DNA from: Streptomyces sp. TLI_146
GTDB lineage: Bacteria; Actinomycetota; Actinomycetes; Streptomycetales; Streptomycetaceae
Direction of reading: 5' to 3'
Assembly (NCBI RefSeq): GCF_002846415.1
Contig: NZ_PJMX01000001.1
Location: forward strand, 2,232,001 to 2,296,000
Length of the DNA stretch: 64,000 nt
Shown here: positions 34,060 to 44,519 of the stretch, in pieces
Layout: each line of letters opens with the position of its first letter
How positions within the stretch are numbered: position 1 is the first letter of the stretch
Program-made: the position numbers and the translations under genes
Notes under the pieces: generated by a model
Seen by the model: the letters and a program-made list of their open reading frames with translations, nothing else
Databases searched by the model: none
Told to the model about the DNA's origin: nothing

Positions 34060-35390
34060 CGCACGGCCTCGCTCAGGACGTCGGCGGTGCGCACGAAGCG
34101 CACCCGCTCCGCCCGGTACCGCTCGACCCGGCGGACCTGGATCCGCCAGCCGGGCAGCTCGGCGCGGTCACCGGGGACCGGGATCCGGCCGAGCAGATCG
34201 GCGACGAGCCCGGCGACCGTCTCGTACGGGCCGTCCGGCACGTCCAGTCCTATCCGGCGCAGGCTCAGCACCCGGCAGCTGCCGTCGGCCTCCCACGCGG
34301 GGCGGCCGTCGTCGCTCGCCACCGCGGCGAGGTCGGGCCCGGTGTCGCCCTCGGCGTCGTGCTCGTCGCGCACCTCGCCGACCAGCTCCTCGACGATGTC
34401 CTCCAGGGTGACGACCCCGGCCGTGCCGCCGTACTCGTCGACGACCACGGCTATCGGCTGCTCGCTGCGCAGCCGCTCCAGGAGCTGCTGCACGGGCAGT
34501 GTCTCGGGCACCAGGAGCGGCGGCACCGCGATCACCGCGGCGGCGGTGCGATGGCGCTCCTGCGGCGGCACCGCGAGCGCGTCCTTGAGGTGGACCATGC
34601 CGACGACCTCGTCGATCCGCTCCCGGTAGACGGGGAAGCGGGAGAGCCCGGTGGCCCGGGTGAGGTTGAGGACGTCGGCGGCGGTCGCGGAGGTCTGCAG
34701 CGCGCTCACCTTCACGCGCGGCGTCATCACGTTCTCCGCGGTGAGCCGCCCGAGCGCGAGGGTGCGTACGAAGAGGTCGGCGGTGTCCTGTTCGATGGCT
34801 CCGGCCCGCGCCGAGTGGCGGGCCAGCGAGACCAGTTCGCCCGGGGTGCGGGCGGAGGCCAGCTCGTCGGCGGGCTCCACGCCGAGCGCCCGCACCAGCC
34901 GGTTGGCGACGGTGTTCAGGAGCGAGATGACCGGCCGGAAGAGCCGGGAGAAGCGGCTCTGCGGTCCGGCGACGAACCGCGCGACCTGGAGGGGCCGCGA
35001 CACCGCCCAGTTCTTGGGGACGAGTTCGCCGACCACCATCTGGACGGCGGAGGCGAGCAGCATGCCGACGACGACGCTCACCCCGGGCACCACCCCGTCG
35101 GGCAGGCCGGTCGCGGTGAGCGGCCCGTCGAGGAGTCCGGCGAGCGCGGGCTCCGCGAGCATGCCGACGACGAGCGAGGTGATGGTGATGCCGAGCTGGG
35201 TGCCGGAGAGCTGGAAGGACAGCTCGCGCAGGGACTCGACGACGGTGCGGGCGCGGCGGTCGCCGTCGGCGGCGGCCTTTTCGGCGTCCGGGCGCTCCAC
35301 GGTGACCAGGCCGAATTCGGCGGCCACGAAGAATCCGTTGGCGAGGATGAGAAGGAATGCCGCGGCGAGCAGCAGAAGCGGGATGGTCAT
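34056..35390 (-). CDS. CNNM/CorC (HlyC/TlyC)-family transporter, paralogue 1
   Basis: 444 aa, full architecture: DUF21/CNNM membrane domain (ILANGFFVAAEFGLVTVERP, GTQLGITITSLVVGMLAEPALAG, VQMVVGELVPKNWA), CBS pair (NVMTPRVKVSALQTSATAAD, SRFPVYRERIDEVVGMVHLKD, QPIAVVVDEYGGTAGVVTLED) and C-terminal CorC_HlyC domain (VLSLRRIGLDVPDG, AELPGWRIQVRRVER). Probably a Mg2+/Co2+ exporter or sensor. The start at 35390 is set by AGGAGG. First gene of the pair. Confidence 0.92.
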   Translation of the reverse strand: MTIPLLLLAAAFLLILANGFFVAAEFGLVTVERPDAEKAAADGDRRARTVVESLRELSFQLSGTQLGITITSLVVGMLAEPALAGLLDGPLTATGLPDGVVPGVSVVVGMLLASAVQMVVGELVPKNWAVSRPLQVARFVAGPQSRFSRLFRPVISLLNTVANRLVRALGVEPADELASARTPGELVSLARHSARAGAIEQDTADLFVRTLALGRLTAENVMTPRVKVSALQTSATAADVLNLTRATGLSRFPVYRERIDEVVGMVHLKDALAVPPQERHRTAAAVIAVPPLLVPETLPVQQLLERLRSEQPIAVVVDEYGGTAGVVTLEDIVEELVGEVRDEHDAEGDTGPDLAAVASDDGRPAWEADGSCRVLSLRRIGLDVPDGPYETVAGLVADLLGRIPVPGDRAELPGWRIQVRRVERYRAERVRFVRTADVLSEAVR

Positions 35391-35593
35391 GCCGCCGCCT
35401 CCTGCGAGGGGGCGGCGCATGTACTACCGGACGATCCGTCCATTGCTGGAGGGAGTCACTCCTCGGGTCGCTGGTGCCCCGCAGGCCGATGGTGCCGCCT
35501 TGTGCGCGGGGCGGGCGCGTTGAGCGCCACCGTCACCAGGGTAGCCATTGAGATCGTCGCCGCAATGCTTGCCCCGGTGCTGAAAAGGGCGGG

Positions 35594-36061
35594 TCAGCCG
35601 CCCTGGGGAGTGCCGTGCGACTCGGCGAGCGCGCGCAGCGCCCGGGCGTCGCGGATGGCCCGCTCCTTGGCGATGCCGGGCTGGATGCCGAGCGCGGGCA
35701 GGCTGGTGCCGTCGCTGAGGTCCAGGAACACCCAGGGGTCGCCCGGGCGGAGGTTGACGCGCAGGATCTCCGCCCAGGCGAGCCGCCGCGTCCGGGTGAG
35801 GTTGACGACCGTGACGCCCGTGTCGTCGGCGACGACCTTGGGGCGGCTCAGCAGCGCGAGGACCGCGAAGAACATCGCCGCGGTGAACACGAAGCTGGCC
35901 CGCTCGCCCCCGCTCATGTTCTCCAGGAGCAGTGCGACGCCGGTGATCACGGCGAACATCACGGCACCCACGCTCAGCAGCACGGCCCGGGTGCGGGTCG
36001 GCCGGAACGTGACCGGGAGAGCGGGGAGTTGGGGCGCGGGGGCGGACACGGGGTACGTCAC
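35594..36061 (-). CDS. Bacterial PH-domain membrane protein
   Basis: 155 aa. Two N-terminal transmembrane helices (AVLLSVGAVMFAVITGVALLL, ASFVFTAAMFFAVLALLS) followed by a PH-like beta sandwich (VVADDTGVTVVNLTRTRRLAWAEI, LRPGDPWVFLDLSDGTSLPALG). This bPH6-type protein conventionally sits beside hisG in Streptomyces. It is 25 bp downstream of hisG on the same strand and is the last gene of the rib-his operon. Function is unknown and no histidine role is implied by sequence. Confidence 0.85.
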   Translation of the reverse strand: MTYPVSAPAPQLPALPVTFRPTRTRAVLLSVGAVMFAVITGVALLLENMSGGERASFVFTAAMFFAVLALLSRPKVVADDTGVTVVNLTRTRRLAWAEILRVNLRPGDPWVFLDLSDGTSLPALGIQPGIAKERAIRDARALRALAESHGTPQGG

Positions 36062-36086
36062 TTCCGTACGGGAGTAAAGGGGTCGG

Positions 36087-36935
36087 TCAGAGACGGCAGG
36101 CGTGGATGGCCGTGGTGAGGATGGCGCGGGCGCCCAGCTCGTACAGGTCGTCCATGATCCGCTGGGCCTCCTTGGCGGGGACCATGGCGCGCACCGCGAC
36201 CCAGCCCTCGTTGTGGAGCGGCGAGATCGTCGGCGACTCCAGGCCCGGGGTGAGGGCGACGGCGCGCTCCAGGTGCTCGGCGCGGCAGTCGTAGTCCATC
36301 ATCACGTAGCTGCGGGCGACCAGGACGCCCTGGAGGCGGCGCAGGAACTGCTGGACCTTGGGGTTCTCGGCGTCGGCGCCGGTGCGGCGGATGACGGCCG
36401 CCTCCGACTTCATGATCGGGTCGCCGAAGACTTCGAGACCCGCGTTGCGCAGCGAGGTGCCGGTCTCCACGACGTCCGCGATGACCTGGGCGACGCCCAG
36501 CTCGATGGCGGTCTCCACAGCGCCGTCGAGGTGCACCACGGAGGCGGCGATACCGGCCTCGGCCAGGTGCTTGGCGACGATGCCCTCGTAGGAGGTGGCG
36601 ATCGTCTTGCCCGCCAGGTCCTCGATGCCCGAGACGGTCCCGGGCTTGGCGGCGAAGCGGAAGGTGGAGCGGGCGAAGCCGAGCGGCAGGATCACCTCGG
36701 CGTCGGCACCCGAGTCGATCAGCAGGTCCTCGCCGGTGATGCCGATGTCGAGCTTGCCCGCCGACACGTAGATCGCGATGTCCTTGGGGCGGAGGTAGAA
36801 GAACTCGACCTCGTTGACCGGGTCGACCAGGACGAGTTCCTTGGACTCCTTGCGCATCTGGTAGCCGGCCTCATGGAGCATCGCCGACGCAGGTCCGGAC
36901 AGTGAACCCTTGTTGGGGACGGCGATGCGCAGCAT
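36087..36935 (-). CDS. hisG: ATP phosphoribosyltransferase, long form (first histidine enzyme)
   Basis: 282 aa, HisG long-form length. LRIAVPNKGSLSG at the N-terminus, DIGITGEDLL, the PRPP motif region EVIADVVETGTSLRNAGLEV (here QVIADVVETGTSLR), and the C-terminal ACT-like regulatory domain (SPTISPLHNEGWVAVRAMVP). It condenses ATP with PRPP to phosphoribosyl-ATP and is feedback-inhibited by histidine through the C-terminal domain. Immediately follows hisE by 50 bp. Confidence 0.97.
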   Translation of the reverse strand: MLRIAVPNKGSLSGPASAMLHEAGYQMRKESKELVLVDPVNEVEFFYLRPKDIAIYVSAGKLDIGITGEDLLIDSGADAEVILPLGFARSTFRFAAKPGTVSGIEDLAGKTIATSYEGIVAKHLAEAGIAASVVHLDGAVETAIELGVAQVIADVVETGTSLRNAGLEVFGDPIMKSEAAVIRRTGADAENPKVQQFLRRLQGVLVARSYVMMDYDCRAEHLERAVALTPGLESPTISPLHNEGWVAVRAMVPAKEAQRIMDDLYELGARAILTTAIHACRL

Positions 36936-36985
36936 GAGGTCGGCTTCCTTACGTGGAGACGTACAGAGGGAAAGTGCGGGTGTGC

Positions 36986-37267
36986 TCAGAGGTGCGCGTA
37001 GACGTCGTCGAGGGAGATCCCGCGCGCGACCATCATCACCTGGACGTGGTACAGCAGCTGCGAGATCTCCTCGGCGGCGGCGTCCTTGCTCTCGTACTCG
37101 GCGGCCATCCAGACCTCGGCGGCCTCCTCGACGACCTTCTTGCCGATGGCATGCACGCCCTTGTCCACCAGCTCGGCGGTGCGGGAGGTGGACGGGTCGC
37201 CGTTGGCGGCCTTGAGCTGGAGCTCCGCGAAGAGCTCTTCGAAACTCTTGGAGGGTTTGTTCGCCAT
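36986..37267 (-). CDS. hisE: Phosphoribosyl-ATP diphosphatase
   Basis: 93 aa, all-alpha MazG-like fold typical of stand-alone His[39 protein letters not shown] (metal-binding Glu set EExxE) and [17 protein letters not shown]. It hydrolyses phosphoribosyl-ATP to phosphoribosyl-AMP and PPi, the second histidine step. Start [12 protein letters not shown] at 37267. A longer frame to 37714 is a shadow over ribH. Placed between ribH and hisG in the operon. Confidence 0.96.
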   Translation of the reverse strand: MANKPSKSFEELFAELQLKAANGDPSTSRTAELVDKGVHAIGKKVVEEAAEVWMAAEYESKDAAAEEISQLLYHVQVMMVARGISLDDVYAHL

Positions 37268-37302
37268 GATGCTTCTCAGGGTAAGGGGTGCGTCCCCGGC
37301 AC

Positions 37303-37788
37303 TCAGCGCCAGGGTTCGCTGACGGTGCGCAGCGTGGCGGCCGTGGCGACGGCGGCGGTGACCGCTTCGTGTCCCTTGTCCTCGTTCGACCCTTCGAGGC
37401 CGGCCCGGTCCAGGGCCTGCTCCTCGGTGTCGCAGGTCAGCACGCCGAACCCGACGGGTACGCCGGTGTCGATGCTGACCTGGGTGAGACCGTTGGTGAC
37501 ACCCTGGCACACGTAGTCGAAGTGCGGTGTACCGCCCCTGATGACGACGCCGAGGGCGACCACCGCATCGTACCCGCGGCCCGCGAGCACCTTGGCGACG
37601 ACCGGCAGCTCGAAGCTGCCGGGGACGCGCAGCAGCGTCGGCTCGTCGATGCCGAGCTCGTGCAGGGCGCGCAGGGCGCCGTCGACGAGTCCGTCCATGA
37701 CCTTCTCGTGCCACTGCGCCGCGATCACGGCGACCCGGAGGTCTGCGCAGTTGCGTACGGACAGTTCGGGTGCGCCCTTGCCACTCAC
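37303..37788 (-). CDS. ribH: 6,7-dimethyl-8-ribityllumazine synthase
   Basis: 161 aa. [20 protein letters not shown] (substrate ribityl loop), [36 protein letters not shown] (PO4 loop and catalytic His) and [13 protein letters not shown] are classic lumazine synthase. It condenses 5-amino-6-ribitylaminouracil with 3,4-dihydroxy-2-butanone 4-phosphate, forming icosahedral or pentameric shells. Lies between ribBA and hisE. Confidence 0.97.
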   Translation of the reverse strand: MSGKGAPELSVRNCADLRVAVIAAQWHEKVMDGLVDGALRALHELGIDEPTLLRVPGSFELPVVAKVLAGRGYDAVVALGVVIRGGTPHFDYVCQGVTNGLTQVSIDTGVPVGFGVLTCDTEEQALDRAGLEGSNEDKGHEAVTAAVATAATLRTVSEPWR

Positions 37789-37816
37789 GTGCTACTCCTC
37801 AGTGATCTTTCAGCTC

Positions 37817-37843
37817 TGTACGGGTGTCGCTGTACGGGTGTCG

Positions 37844-37844
<1 letters not shown>
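37817..37844. repeat. 14-bp perfect tandem duplication at the end of ribBA
   Basis: TGTACGGGTGTCGC occurs twice head-to-tail at 37817-37830 and 37831-37844, touching the ribBA stop codon (37844-37846) in the gap before ribH. Confidence 0.9.
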
Positions 37845-39129
<1,285 letters not shown>

Positions 39130-39133
<4 letters not shown>

Positions 39134-39774
39134 GCCGCCGCTCCTTCCAGGACGGGCTGCGCGCTCGTACGGGAGCGCAGCCACCAGTCGCGCAGGCCCC
39201 ACAGGACGATTGCGCCGTAGATGACGTAGACGAAGCCGGAGAAGGCGAAGCCGTTGGCGAAGTTGAGCGGCACGCCCACGGCGTCGACGAGGAGCCAGGC
39301 GAGCCAGAACTCGACCATGCCGCGCGCCTGGGCGTACATGGCGACGATGGTGCCGACGAAGATGTACGCGTCCGGCCACGGGTCCCACGACAGCGTCGGG
39401 TAGGCGGTGAACAGGGCGCCGACCGCGAGGGTGCCGAGCGCCGCGCCCGCGACGAGCAGGCCGCGCTCGCGCCAGGTGGCGAACCGCACCGCGATGGAGC
39501 CGTCCTGCCCCTGCCCCTTGCCGCCCTGCCACTGGTACCAGCCCCACAGCGCGACCACGATGACCACGACCTGCTTGCCGGCGCTGCCGGAGAGGTGGGC
39601 GGTGGTGAACGCGGCCAGCAGGATGACACCGGAGAGGAACTGGGCGGGCCAGGTCCATATGGAGCGCCGCCAGCCGAGCGCGAGGGCGGCCAGGCCCACC
39701 GTGTTGCCGATCATGTCGGACCACATGATGTGCTGGTCGAAGGCGGTGAAGGCCTCGGAGTTGAGCCAGTTCAC
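39130..39774 (-). CDS. ribM: Riboflavin transporter of the PnuC/RibM family
   Basis: 214 aa with about seven transmembrane helices ([65 protein letters not shown] and others). The WxxW-type motif region ([10 protein letters not shown]) and [14 protein letters not shown] are PnuC-family. Stand-alone PnuC proteins take up nicotinamide riboside, but those embedded in rib operons under an FMN riboswitch (RibM/PnuX) import riboflavin by facilitated diffusion. Overlaps ribE and ribBA by four bases on each side, so it is translationally coupled to synthesis genes. Confidence 0.9.
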
Positions 39775-40385
39775 TTGGGGTCCTCCTGGCCGTGTGCGCC
39801 CATCAGGCGCTCGACGTACTTGGCGATCACGTCGACCTCCAGGTTGACGGGGTCGCCGGGCTGCTTGCGGCCCAGCGTGGTCAGCGCGAGCGTGGTGGGG
39901 ATGAGGCTGATGGTGAAGTAGTCGGGGCCCGCGTCGACCACCGTGAGGCTGACGCCGTCGACGGTGATCGAGCCCTTCTCCACGACGTAGCGGGAGAGCT
40001 CCGCGGGCAGCGAGACCTTGACGATCTCCCAGTTCTCCGAGGGGGTGCGCGCCACGATGGCGCCGGTGCCGTCGACGTGGCCCTGGACGATGTGCCCGCC
40101 GAGGCGGCCGCCGACGGCCATGGGCCGCTCCAGGTTGACGCGGGAGCCGACGTCGAGGGCGCCGAGGCTGGAGCGCTTCAGCGTCTCCTCCATGACGTCG
40201 GCGGTGAACTCGCCGTCGCCGGTCTCCACGACGGTCAGACAGACCCCGTTGACGGCGATCGAGTCGCCGTGCCGGGCGCCCTCGGTGACGACGGGGCCGC
40301 GCAGGCGGAAGCGGGAGGAGTCGCCGAGCTTCTCGACGGCGGTGACCTCACCCAGCTCTTCGACGATTCCGGTGAACACGCTCAT
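39771..40385 (-). CDS. ribE: Riboflavin synthase, alpha chain
   Basis: 204 aa made of two lumazine-binding repeats: [14 protein letters not shown] and [22 protein letters not shown], then [15 protein letters not shown] and [22 protein letters not shown]. It dismutates two dimethyl-ribityllumazine molecules to riboflavin. Start overlaps ribD stop (40382-40385). The longer frame to 41378 is a shadow over ribD. Confidence 0.97.
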   Translation of the reverse strand: MSVFTGIVEELGEVTAVEKLGDSSRFRLRGPVVTEGARHGDSIAVNGVCLTVVETGDGEFTADVMEETLKRSSLGALDVGSRVNLERPMAVGGRLGGHIVQGHVDGTGAIVARTPSENWEIVKVSLPAELSRYVVEKGSITVDGVSLTVVDAGPDYFTISLIPTTLALTTLGRKQPGDPVNLEVDVIAKYVERLMGAHGQEDPK

Positions 40386-41470
40386 CGCTCCTTGGGAGTG
40401 GCACTGATACGGAGATCGGGGCCGATGCGGACGGTCTCGGTCAGTTCGAGCCGCAACGCGTCGGCGATCGTGGTGATTCCGGCGCCGGTGAGGGCCGCGG
40501 GGCCCGCGCCGAGCAGGACGGGTGCCAGGTAGCCGACGACCTTGTCGACGGCGCCCGCGGCGACGAAGGCCCCGGCGAGGGCCGGGCCGCCTTCGAGGAG
40601 TACGGACCGGACGCCGCGCCCGTGCAGGGCGGCCAGCAGCGCCGGGATGTCCAGACCGGAGGCCGCGCGCGGCAGGCGCACGACGTCGATGTCGGCATCC
40701 GCCAGCGGGGCGGTGTCGGCGTCCTCGGCGACCGCGACCAGGGTCGGCGCGGCGTCGTCGAGGACCCGGGCGCCGGGCCGTACGGCCTTGGCCTCCGTGT
40801 CGACGACGACCCGCAGCGGCTGGACGGCGCCCTCGACGCCCCGTACCGCGAGGTGCGGGTCGTCGGTGCGGGCGGTGCCGGAGCCGACCACCACGGCGTC
40901 GGCCTCGGCGCGCAGCCGGTGGACGTCGGCGCGGGCCTCGGGCGAGGTGATCCAGCGGCTGGTGCCGTCCTCGGCCGCGATCCGGCCGTCGAGGGTCGCC
41001 GCGTACTTCCACAGGACGTAGGGCCGGCCGAGCCGTACGGAGGTGAGCCAGGCGGCGTTGCCCGCCTCGGCCTCCTCGGCGAGCAGGCCCTGCTCGACCT
41101 CGACCCCGGCCGCCCGCAGGGTGTCGGCGCCGCCGGTGGCCTGCGGGTTCGGGTCGCCGACCGCGTACACGACCCGGGCGATCCCGGCCTGGAGGAGCGC
41201 CTGGGCGCAGGGGCCGGTGCGGCCGGTGTGGTTGCAGGGTTCGAGGGTGACGTACGCGGTGCCGCCCCGGGCGCTGTCGCCCGCGGCGGACAGGGCGTGG
41301 ACCTCGGCGTGCGGGCCGCCGGCCTGCTGGTGGAAGCCCTCGCCGACCAAGGCGCCCGAGGCGTCGGTGATGACGCACCCGACGACCGGGTTGGGGCTGG
41401 TGGAGCCGAGTCCGCGCGCGGCGAGCTCAATGGCTCGGCGCATGGCGTCTGCGTCGGCTGCGGTGGCCAC
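40382..41470 (-). CDS. ribD: Bifunctional deaminase/reductase of riboflavin synthesis
   Basis: 362 aa from a GTG preceded by AGGAGG (about 5 bases). N-terminal cytidine-deaminase-like domain: HAEVHALSAAG and PCNHTGRTGPC (Zn His/Cys/Cys). C-terminal reductase: RPYVLWKYAATLDGRIAAED, VVVGSGTARTDDP and LLEGGPALAGAF. It converts the GTP cyclohydrolase II product through deamination and side-chain reduction. First gene of the rib-his operon, 171 nt after the FMN riboswitch. Confidence 0.96.
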   Translation of the reverse strand: MATAADADAMRRAIELAARGLGSTSPNPVVGCVITDASGALVGEGFHQQAGGPHAEVHALSAAGDSARGGTAYVTLEPCNHTGRTGPCAQALLQAGIARVVYAVGDPNPQATGGADTLRAAGVEVEQGLLAEEAEAGNAAWLTSVRLGRPYVLWKYAATLDGRIAAEDGTSRWITSPEARADVHRLRAEADAVVVGSGTARTDDPHLAVRGVEGAVQPLRVVVDTEAKAVRPGARVLDDAAPTLVAVAEDADTAPLADADIDVVRLPRAASGLDIPALLAALHGRGVRSVLLEGGPALAGAFVAAGAVDKVVGYLAPVLLGAGPAALTGAGITTIADALRLELTETVRIGPDLRISATPKER

Positions 41471-41641
41471 CGGGTCCTCCTGCCTCTTCGGGCACGGACT
41501 CCGGGGCTGTCGATGAACGACAGAGAGCGGGAAACAAAGCCGTACAGACTGCTCACGCATGGCCGAAGGACACCGACCGTCGCGGACGACGATCAGCGGA
41601 ACGGCCGGCATGAGCCCTGATGGGGCCCGCCCGCCGCGCAC

Positions 41642-41758
41642 TGCCTCCCATCCGGACTTTCACCGTCGGTCCAGGAATTCCACCTGGTCAACCGGCCACT
41701 GGATGCGGCCGGGTCGCGGACTATTACCGCCGGTTCGGAATTACACCGACCCCGGAGT
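41642..41758 (-). promoter_or_regulatory. FMN riboswitch (RFN element)
   Basis: On the minus strand, conserved RFN segments appear in order: GGGGTCGGTGTAATTCC near 41755, ACCGGCGGTAATAG near 41733, a variable stem, TGGAATTCCTGGACCGAC near 41680, and AAAGTCCGGATGGGAG ending near 41645. This forms the six-way junction that binds FMN and shuts down the operon. The leader between riboswitch and ribD is 171 nt; the expression platform (terminator or ribosome-site sequestration) was not resolved. Confidence 0.95.
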
Positions 41759-42051
41759 GCGCTGCTGCTGGTACAGGGTCAGTGTGCCACGACTGATCGT
41801 CGGCCATACGGGCGAACATCTATGGCCTGGGTCACAGTGCGGTCGCGGCCCGTAGCGGAGGTTCACCGTCCGCCCCATCGCGCGGCCCTCGCGGCCCCTG
41901 CATTGGTCCATACCTATTGACGCTCTGGTCTAGTCCTCTTAATCTCCGTGTCACCTCAGAGGTGAGGCCCGCCGGTGTGCGCACGCCGGGGCGCCGCCGC
42001 ACGACCGCCTGCAGTCCTGTGCCCCACCGACCTCCCCTGGAGGAACAGATC
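41759..42051. other. Divergent region between FMN riboswitch and second chitinase
   Basis: 293 bp shared by the rib operon promoter (minus strand, upstream of the riboswitch, not clearly resolved) and the chitinase promoter at 41904-41945. The 106 bp after the chitinase -10 form its leader and end in GGAGGAACAG, the ribosome site. Confidence 0.6.
41904..41945 (+). promoter_or_regulatory. Second chitinase promoter with paired DasR-like sites
   Basis: TTGACG (41917-41922), 17-bp spacer, TAATCT (41940-41945). TGGTCCATACCT lies at 41904-41915, just before the -35, and TGGTCTAGTCCT at 41926-41937, inside the spacer. The second 12-mer, the -35 and the spacer length are identical to the other chitinase promoter in this window. 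The 12-mer starts are 22 bp apart here versus 21 bp there. Confidence 0.88.
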
Positions 42052-44406
42052 GTGCTGTCCCCCACTCGTACGAGAGCCACGCTGCTCGCGGCCGGTGCCG
42101 CGGTCGCCGGGCTGGTGCTCTCCTCGCTCTCCGCGGGCGTCTCGCACGCCGCCGACAACGAGACCTGTCGCCCCGACGGGCTGTACAAGACGCCCGGCGT
42201 CGACGTCCCCTACTGCTCCGTGTACGACACGGACGGCCGCGAGAAGATGGGCGCCGACCACCAGCGCCGGGTCATCGGGTACTTCACCGGCTGGCGCACC
42301 GGCCAGGACGGGACCCCCGCCTACCTCGCCTCCGACATCCCGTGGGACAAGGTCACCCACGTCAACTACGCCTTCGCGCACATCGGTTCCGACAACAAGA
42401 TCTCGGTCGGCGGCGACAGCGAGAAGAACGCGGCGACCGGAGCGACCTGGCCGGGCGTCGCGGGGGCCGAGATGGACCCCGCGCTCCCCTACAAGGGCCA
42501 CTTCAACCTCCTGAACAAATTCAAGAAGCAGCACCCGAACGTCAAGACGCTCATCTCCGTGGGCGGTTGGGCCGAGACCGGCGGCTATTTCGGCGACGAC
42601 GGAAAGCGCGTCTCCTCGGGCGGCTTCTACTCGATGGCCACCAACGCCGACGGTTCGGTGAACCAGCCGGGCATCGACACCTTCGCGGACTCGGCCGTCG
42701 CCTTCATCAAGAAGTACGGGTTCAACGGCGTCGACATCGACTACGAGTACCCCACCACGATGAAGGACGCGGGCAACCCGCTGGACTGGAGCCTGTCCAA
42801 CGGGCGCCGTGCGGGCCTGGTCAAGGGCTATGCGGCGCTGATGAAGTCGCTGCGCGAGAAGCTGGACCGCGCGGGAGCGGCTGACGGAAAACACTATCTG
42901 TTGTCTGTCGCCGCACCTTCGTCCGGCTATCTGCTGCGCGGCATGGAGACGTTCCAGGTCCAGAAGTACCTGGACTACGTCAACATCATGTCGTACGACC
43001 TGCACGGCGCCTGGAACGAGTACGTGGGGCCGAACGCCTCGCTCTTCGACGACGGCAAGGACGCGGAACTCGCCGCGGCGGGCGTCTATTCGACCTCCCA
43101 GTACGGCGGAATCGGCTATCTCAACGCGGACTGGGCCTACCACTACTTCCGCGGCTCGATGCCGGCCGGGCGCATCAACATGGGCCTGCCGTACTACACC
43201 CGCGGCTTCAAGAACGTGAGCGGCGGGACGGACGGGCTGTGGGGCAAGGCCGCGACCACCAGCTGTCCGGCCGGGTCGGGGCTGACCAAGTGCGGTGACG
43301 GCGCCACCGGCATCGACAACCTCTGGCACGACCTCGACGACAACGGCAAGGAGGCCCCGGCGGGCTCCAACCCGATGTGGCACGCCAAGAACCTGGAGAA
43401 GGGCGTCGTCGGCGACTACGCGGCCAAGTACGGCTTCCCCGCCGACACCAAGCTGACCGGCACCTACGCCCGCAAGTACGACGCGACGCTGGTGGCGCCC
43501 TGGCTGTGGAACGACCAGAAGAAGGTCTTCCTCTCCACCGAGGACGAGCAGTCGGTGAACGCCAAGGCCGACTACGTGGTCGACAAGGGCATCGGCGGCA
43601 CGATGGTCTGGGAGCTGGCGGGCGACTACAAGTACAACGCCGCCAAGGGGCAGTACGAGCCGGGCTCGACGCTCACGTCCGCGATGTACGACAAGTTCAA
43701 GTCGGCAGCCCCGTACGGCGCCAAGCGCTCCACGGTCACGCTGCCCACGCAGGCGCTGAACATCGGGGTGGACTTCGGGCAGTTCCCGCTCGGCGACTCC
43801 AACTACCCGATCAGCCCCAAGGTGACGCTGACCAACAACACCAAGGCGACGCTGCCGGGCGGTACGGAGTTCCAGTTCGACTACGGGACCTCGGCCCCGG
43901 CGAACGCCAAGGACCAGTCCGGTTTCGGCACGGCGATCGTCCGCAGCGACCACAGCGGCAGCAACGTGGGCGGTCTGAAGGGTGACTACAACCGGGTCTC
44001 GCTGAAGCTCCCGGCCTGGCAGTCGCTGGCGCCGGGCGCCTCGGTGACCCTCGACTTCGTCTACTACCTGCCGGTGTCGACGCCCTCCAACTGGACGGTG
44101 ACGTTCGGCGGCCGCACCTACGCGCTGGCCGGGGACCTCACCCGGGGCGCGACGGTCACCGAGCCGGAGACCGGCACGCCGTCTCCGTCGCCCTCGCCGT
44201 CCGGCGGTACGACGGGCGGCTCGACCGGCGGCTCCACGGGCGGCGGCTCCTGCACGGCACCCGCCTGGACGGCCACGGCCGAGTACGGTGGCTCCACGAC
44301 CGTCTCGTACAAGTCCCACAACTGGAAGTCGAAGTGGTGGACGAAGGGCGAGGAGCCCGGAACCACCGGCGACTGGGGAGTCTGGCAGGACCTCGGCGCC
44401 TGCTGA
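42052..44406 (+). CDS. Secreted multidomain GH18 chitinase with C-terminal CBM5/12
   Basis: 784 aa from a GTG with GGAGGA. Signal peptide ~1-34 ([25 protein letters not shown] written in part: [13 protein letters not shown]). Large GH18 domain with [23 protein letters not shown] (catalytic Glu232, DxxDxDxE complete), [12 protein letters not shown] and [12 protein letters not shown]; it carries an extended insertion, so it is longer than usual. Then an Ig-like/cellulosome-type beta domain ([17 protein letters not shown]), a Ser/Gly/Thr linker ([12 protein letters not shown]) and a CBM5/12 ([29 protein letters not shown]) that binds chitin. Degrades insoluble chitin extracellularly. Position fits SCO1444, from memory. 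DasR-type promoter upstream. Confidence 0.95.
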   Translation: MLSPTRTRATLLAAGAAVAGLVLSSLSAGVSHAADNETCRPDGLYKTPGVDVPYCSVYDTDGREKMGADHQRRVIGYFTGWRTGQDGTPAYLASDIPWDKVTHVNYAFAHIGSDNKISVGGDSEKNAATGATWPGVAGAEMDPALPYKGHFNLLNKFKKQHPNVKTLISVGGWAETGGYFGDDGKRVSSGGFYSMATNADGSVNQPGIDTFADSAVAFIKKYGFNGVDIDYEYPTTMKDAGNPLDWSLSNGRRAGLVKGYAALMKSLREKLDRAGAADGKHYLLSVAAPSSGYLLRGMETFQVQKYLDYVNIMSYDLHGAWNEYVGPNASLFDDGKDAELAAAGVYSTSQYGGIGYLNADWAYHYFRGSMPAGRINMGLPYYTRGFKNVSGGTDGLWGKAATTSCPAGSGLTKCGDGATGIDNLWHDLDDNGKEAPAGSNPMWHAKNLEKGVVGDYAAKYGFPADTKLTGTYARKYDATLVAPWLWNDQKKVFLSTEDEQSVNAKADYVVDKGIGGTMVWELAGDYKYNAAKGQYEPGSTLTSAMYDKFKSAAPYGAKRSTVTLPTQALNIGVDFGQFPLGDSNYPISPKVTLTNNTKATLPGGTEFQFDYGTSAPANAKDQSGFGTAIVRSDHSGSNVGGLKGDYNRVSLKLPAWQSLAPGASVTLDFVYYLPVSTPSNWTVTFGGRTYALAGDLTRGATVTEPETGTPSPSPSPSGGTTGGSTGGSTGGGSCTAPAWTATAEYGGSTTVSYKSHNWKSKWWTKGEEPGTTGDWGVWQDLGAC

Positions 44407-44469
44407 TCCCCCGCCCCCGAACGCCCGGCGGCGCGACTCGAGGCCCTTGCCGCTGTCGCCGGGCACCCC

Positions 44470-44519
44470 CTGACGCCCGCGCCCCGGCCGGATCTCCCCG
44501 GCCGGGGCGCGGGCGTCAG
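44470..44519. terminator. Perfect 22-bp hairpin between convergent genes
   Basis: 44470-44491 pairs perfectly with 44498-44519, 6-nt loop. The arm includes the ROK stop codon (44516-44518). Extremely stable and symmetric, so it should act on both the chitinase and ROK transcripts. No U-tract. Confidence 0.85.

Noticed and set aside
41956..44466. 836-aa minus-strand frame
   Set aside because: Antisense of the second chitinase; no recognisable fold.
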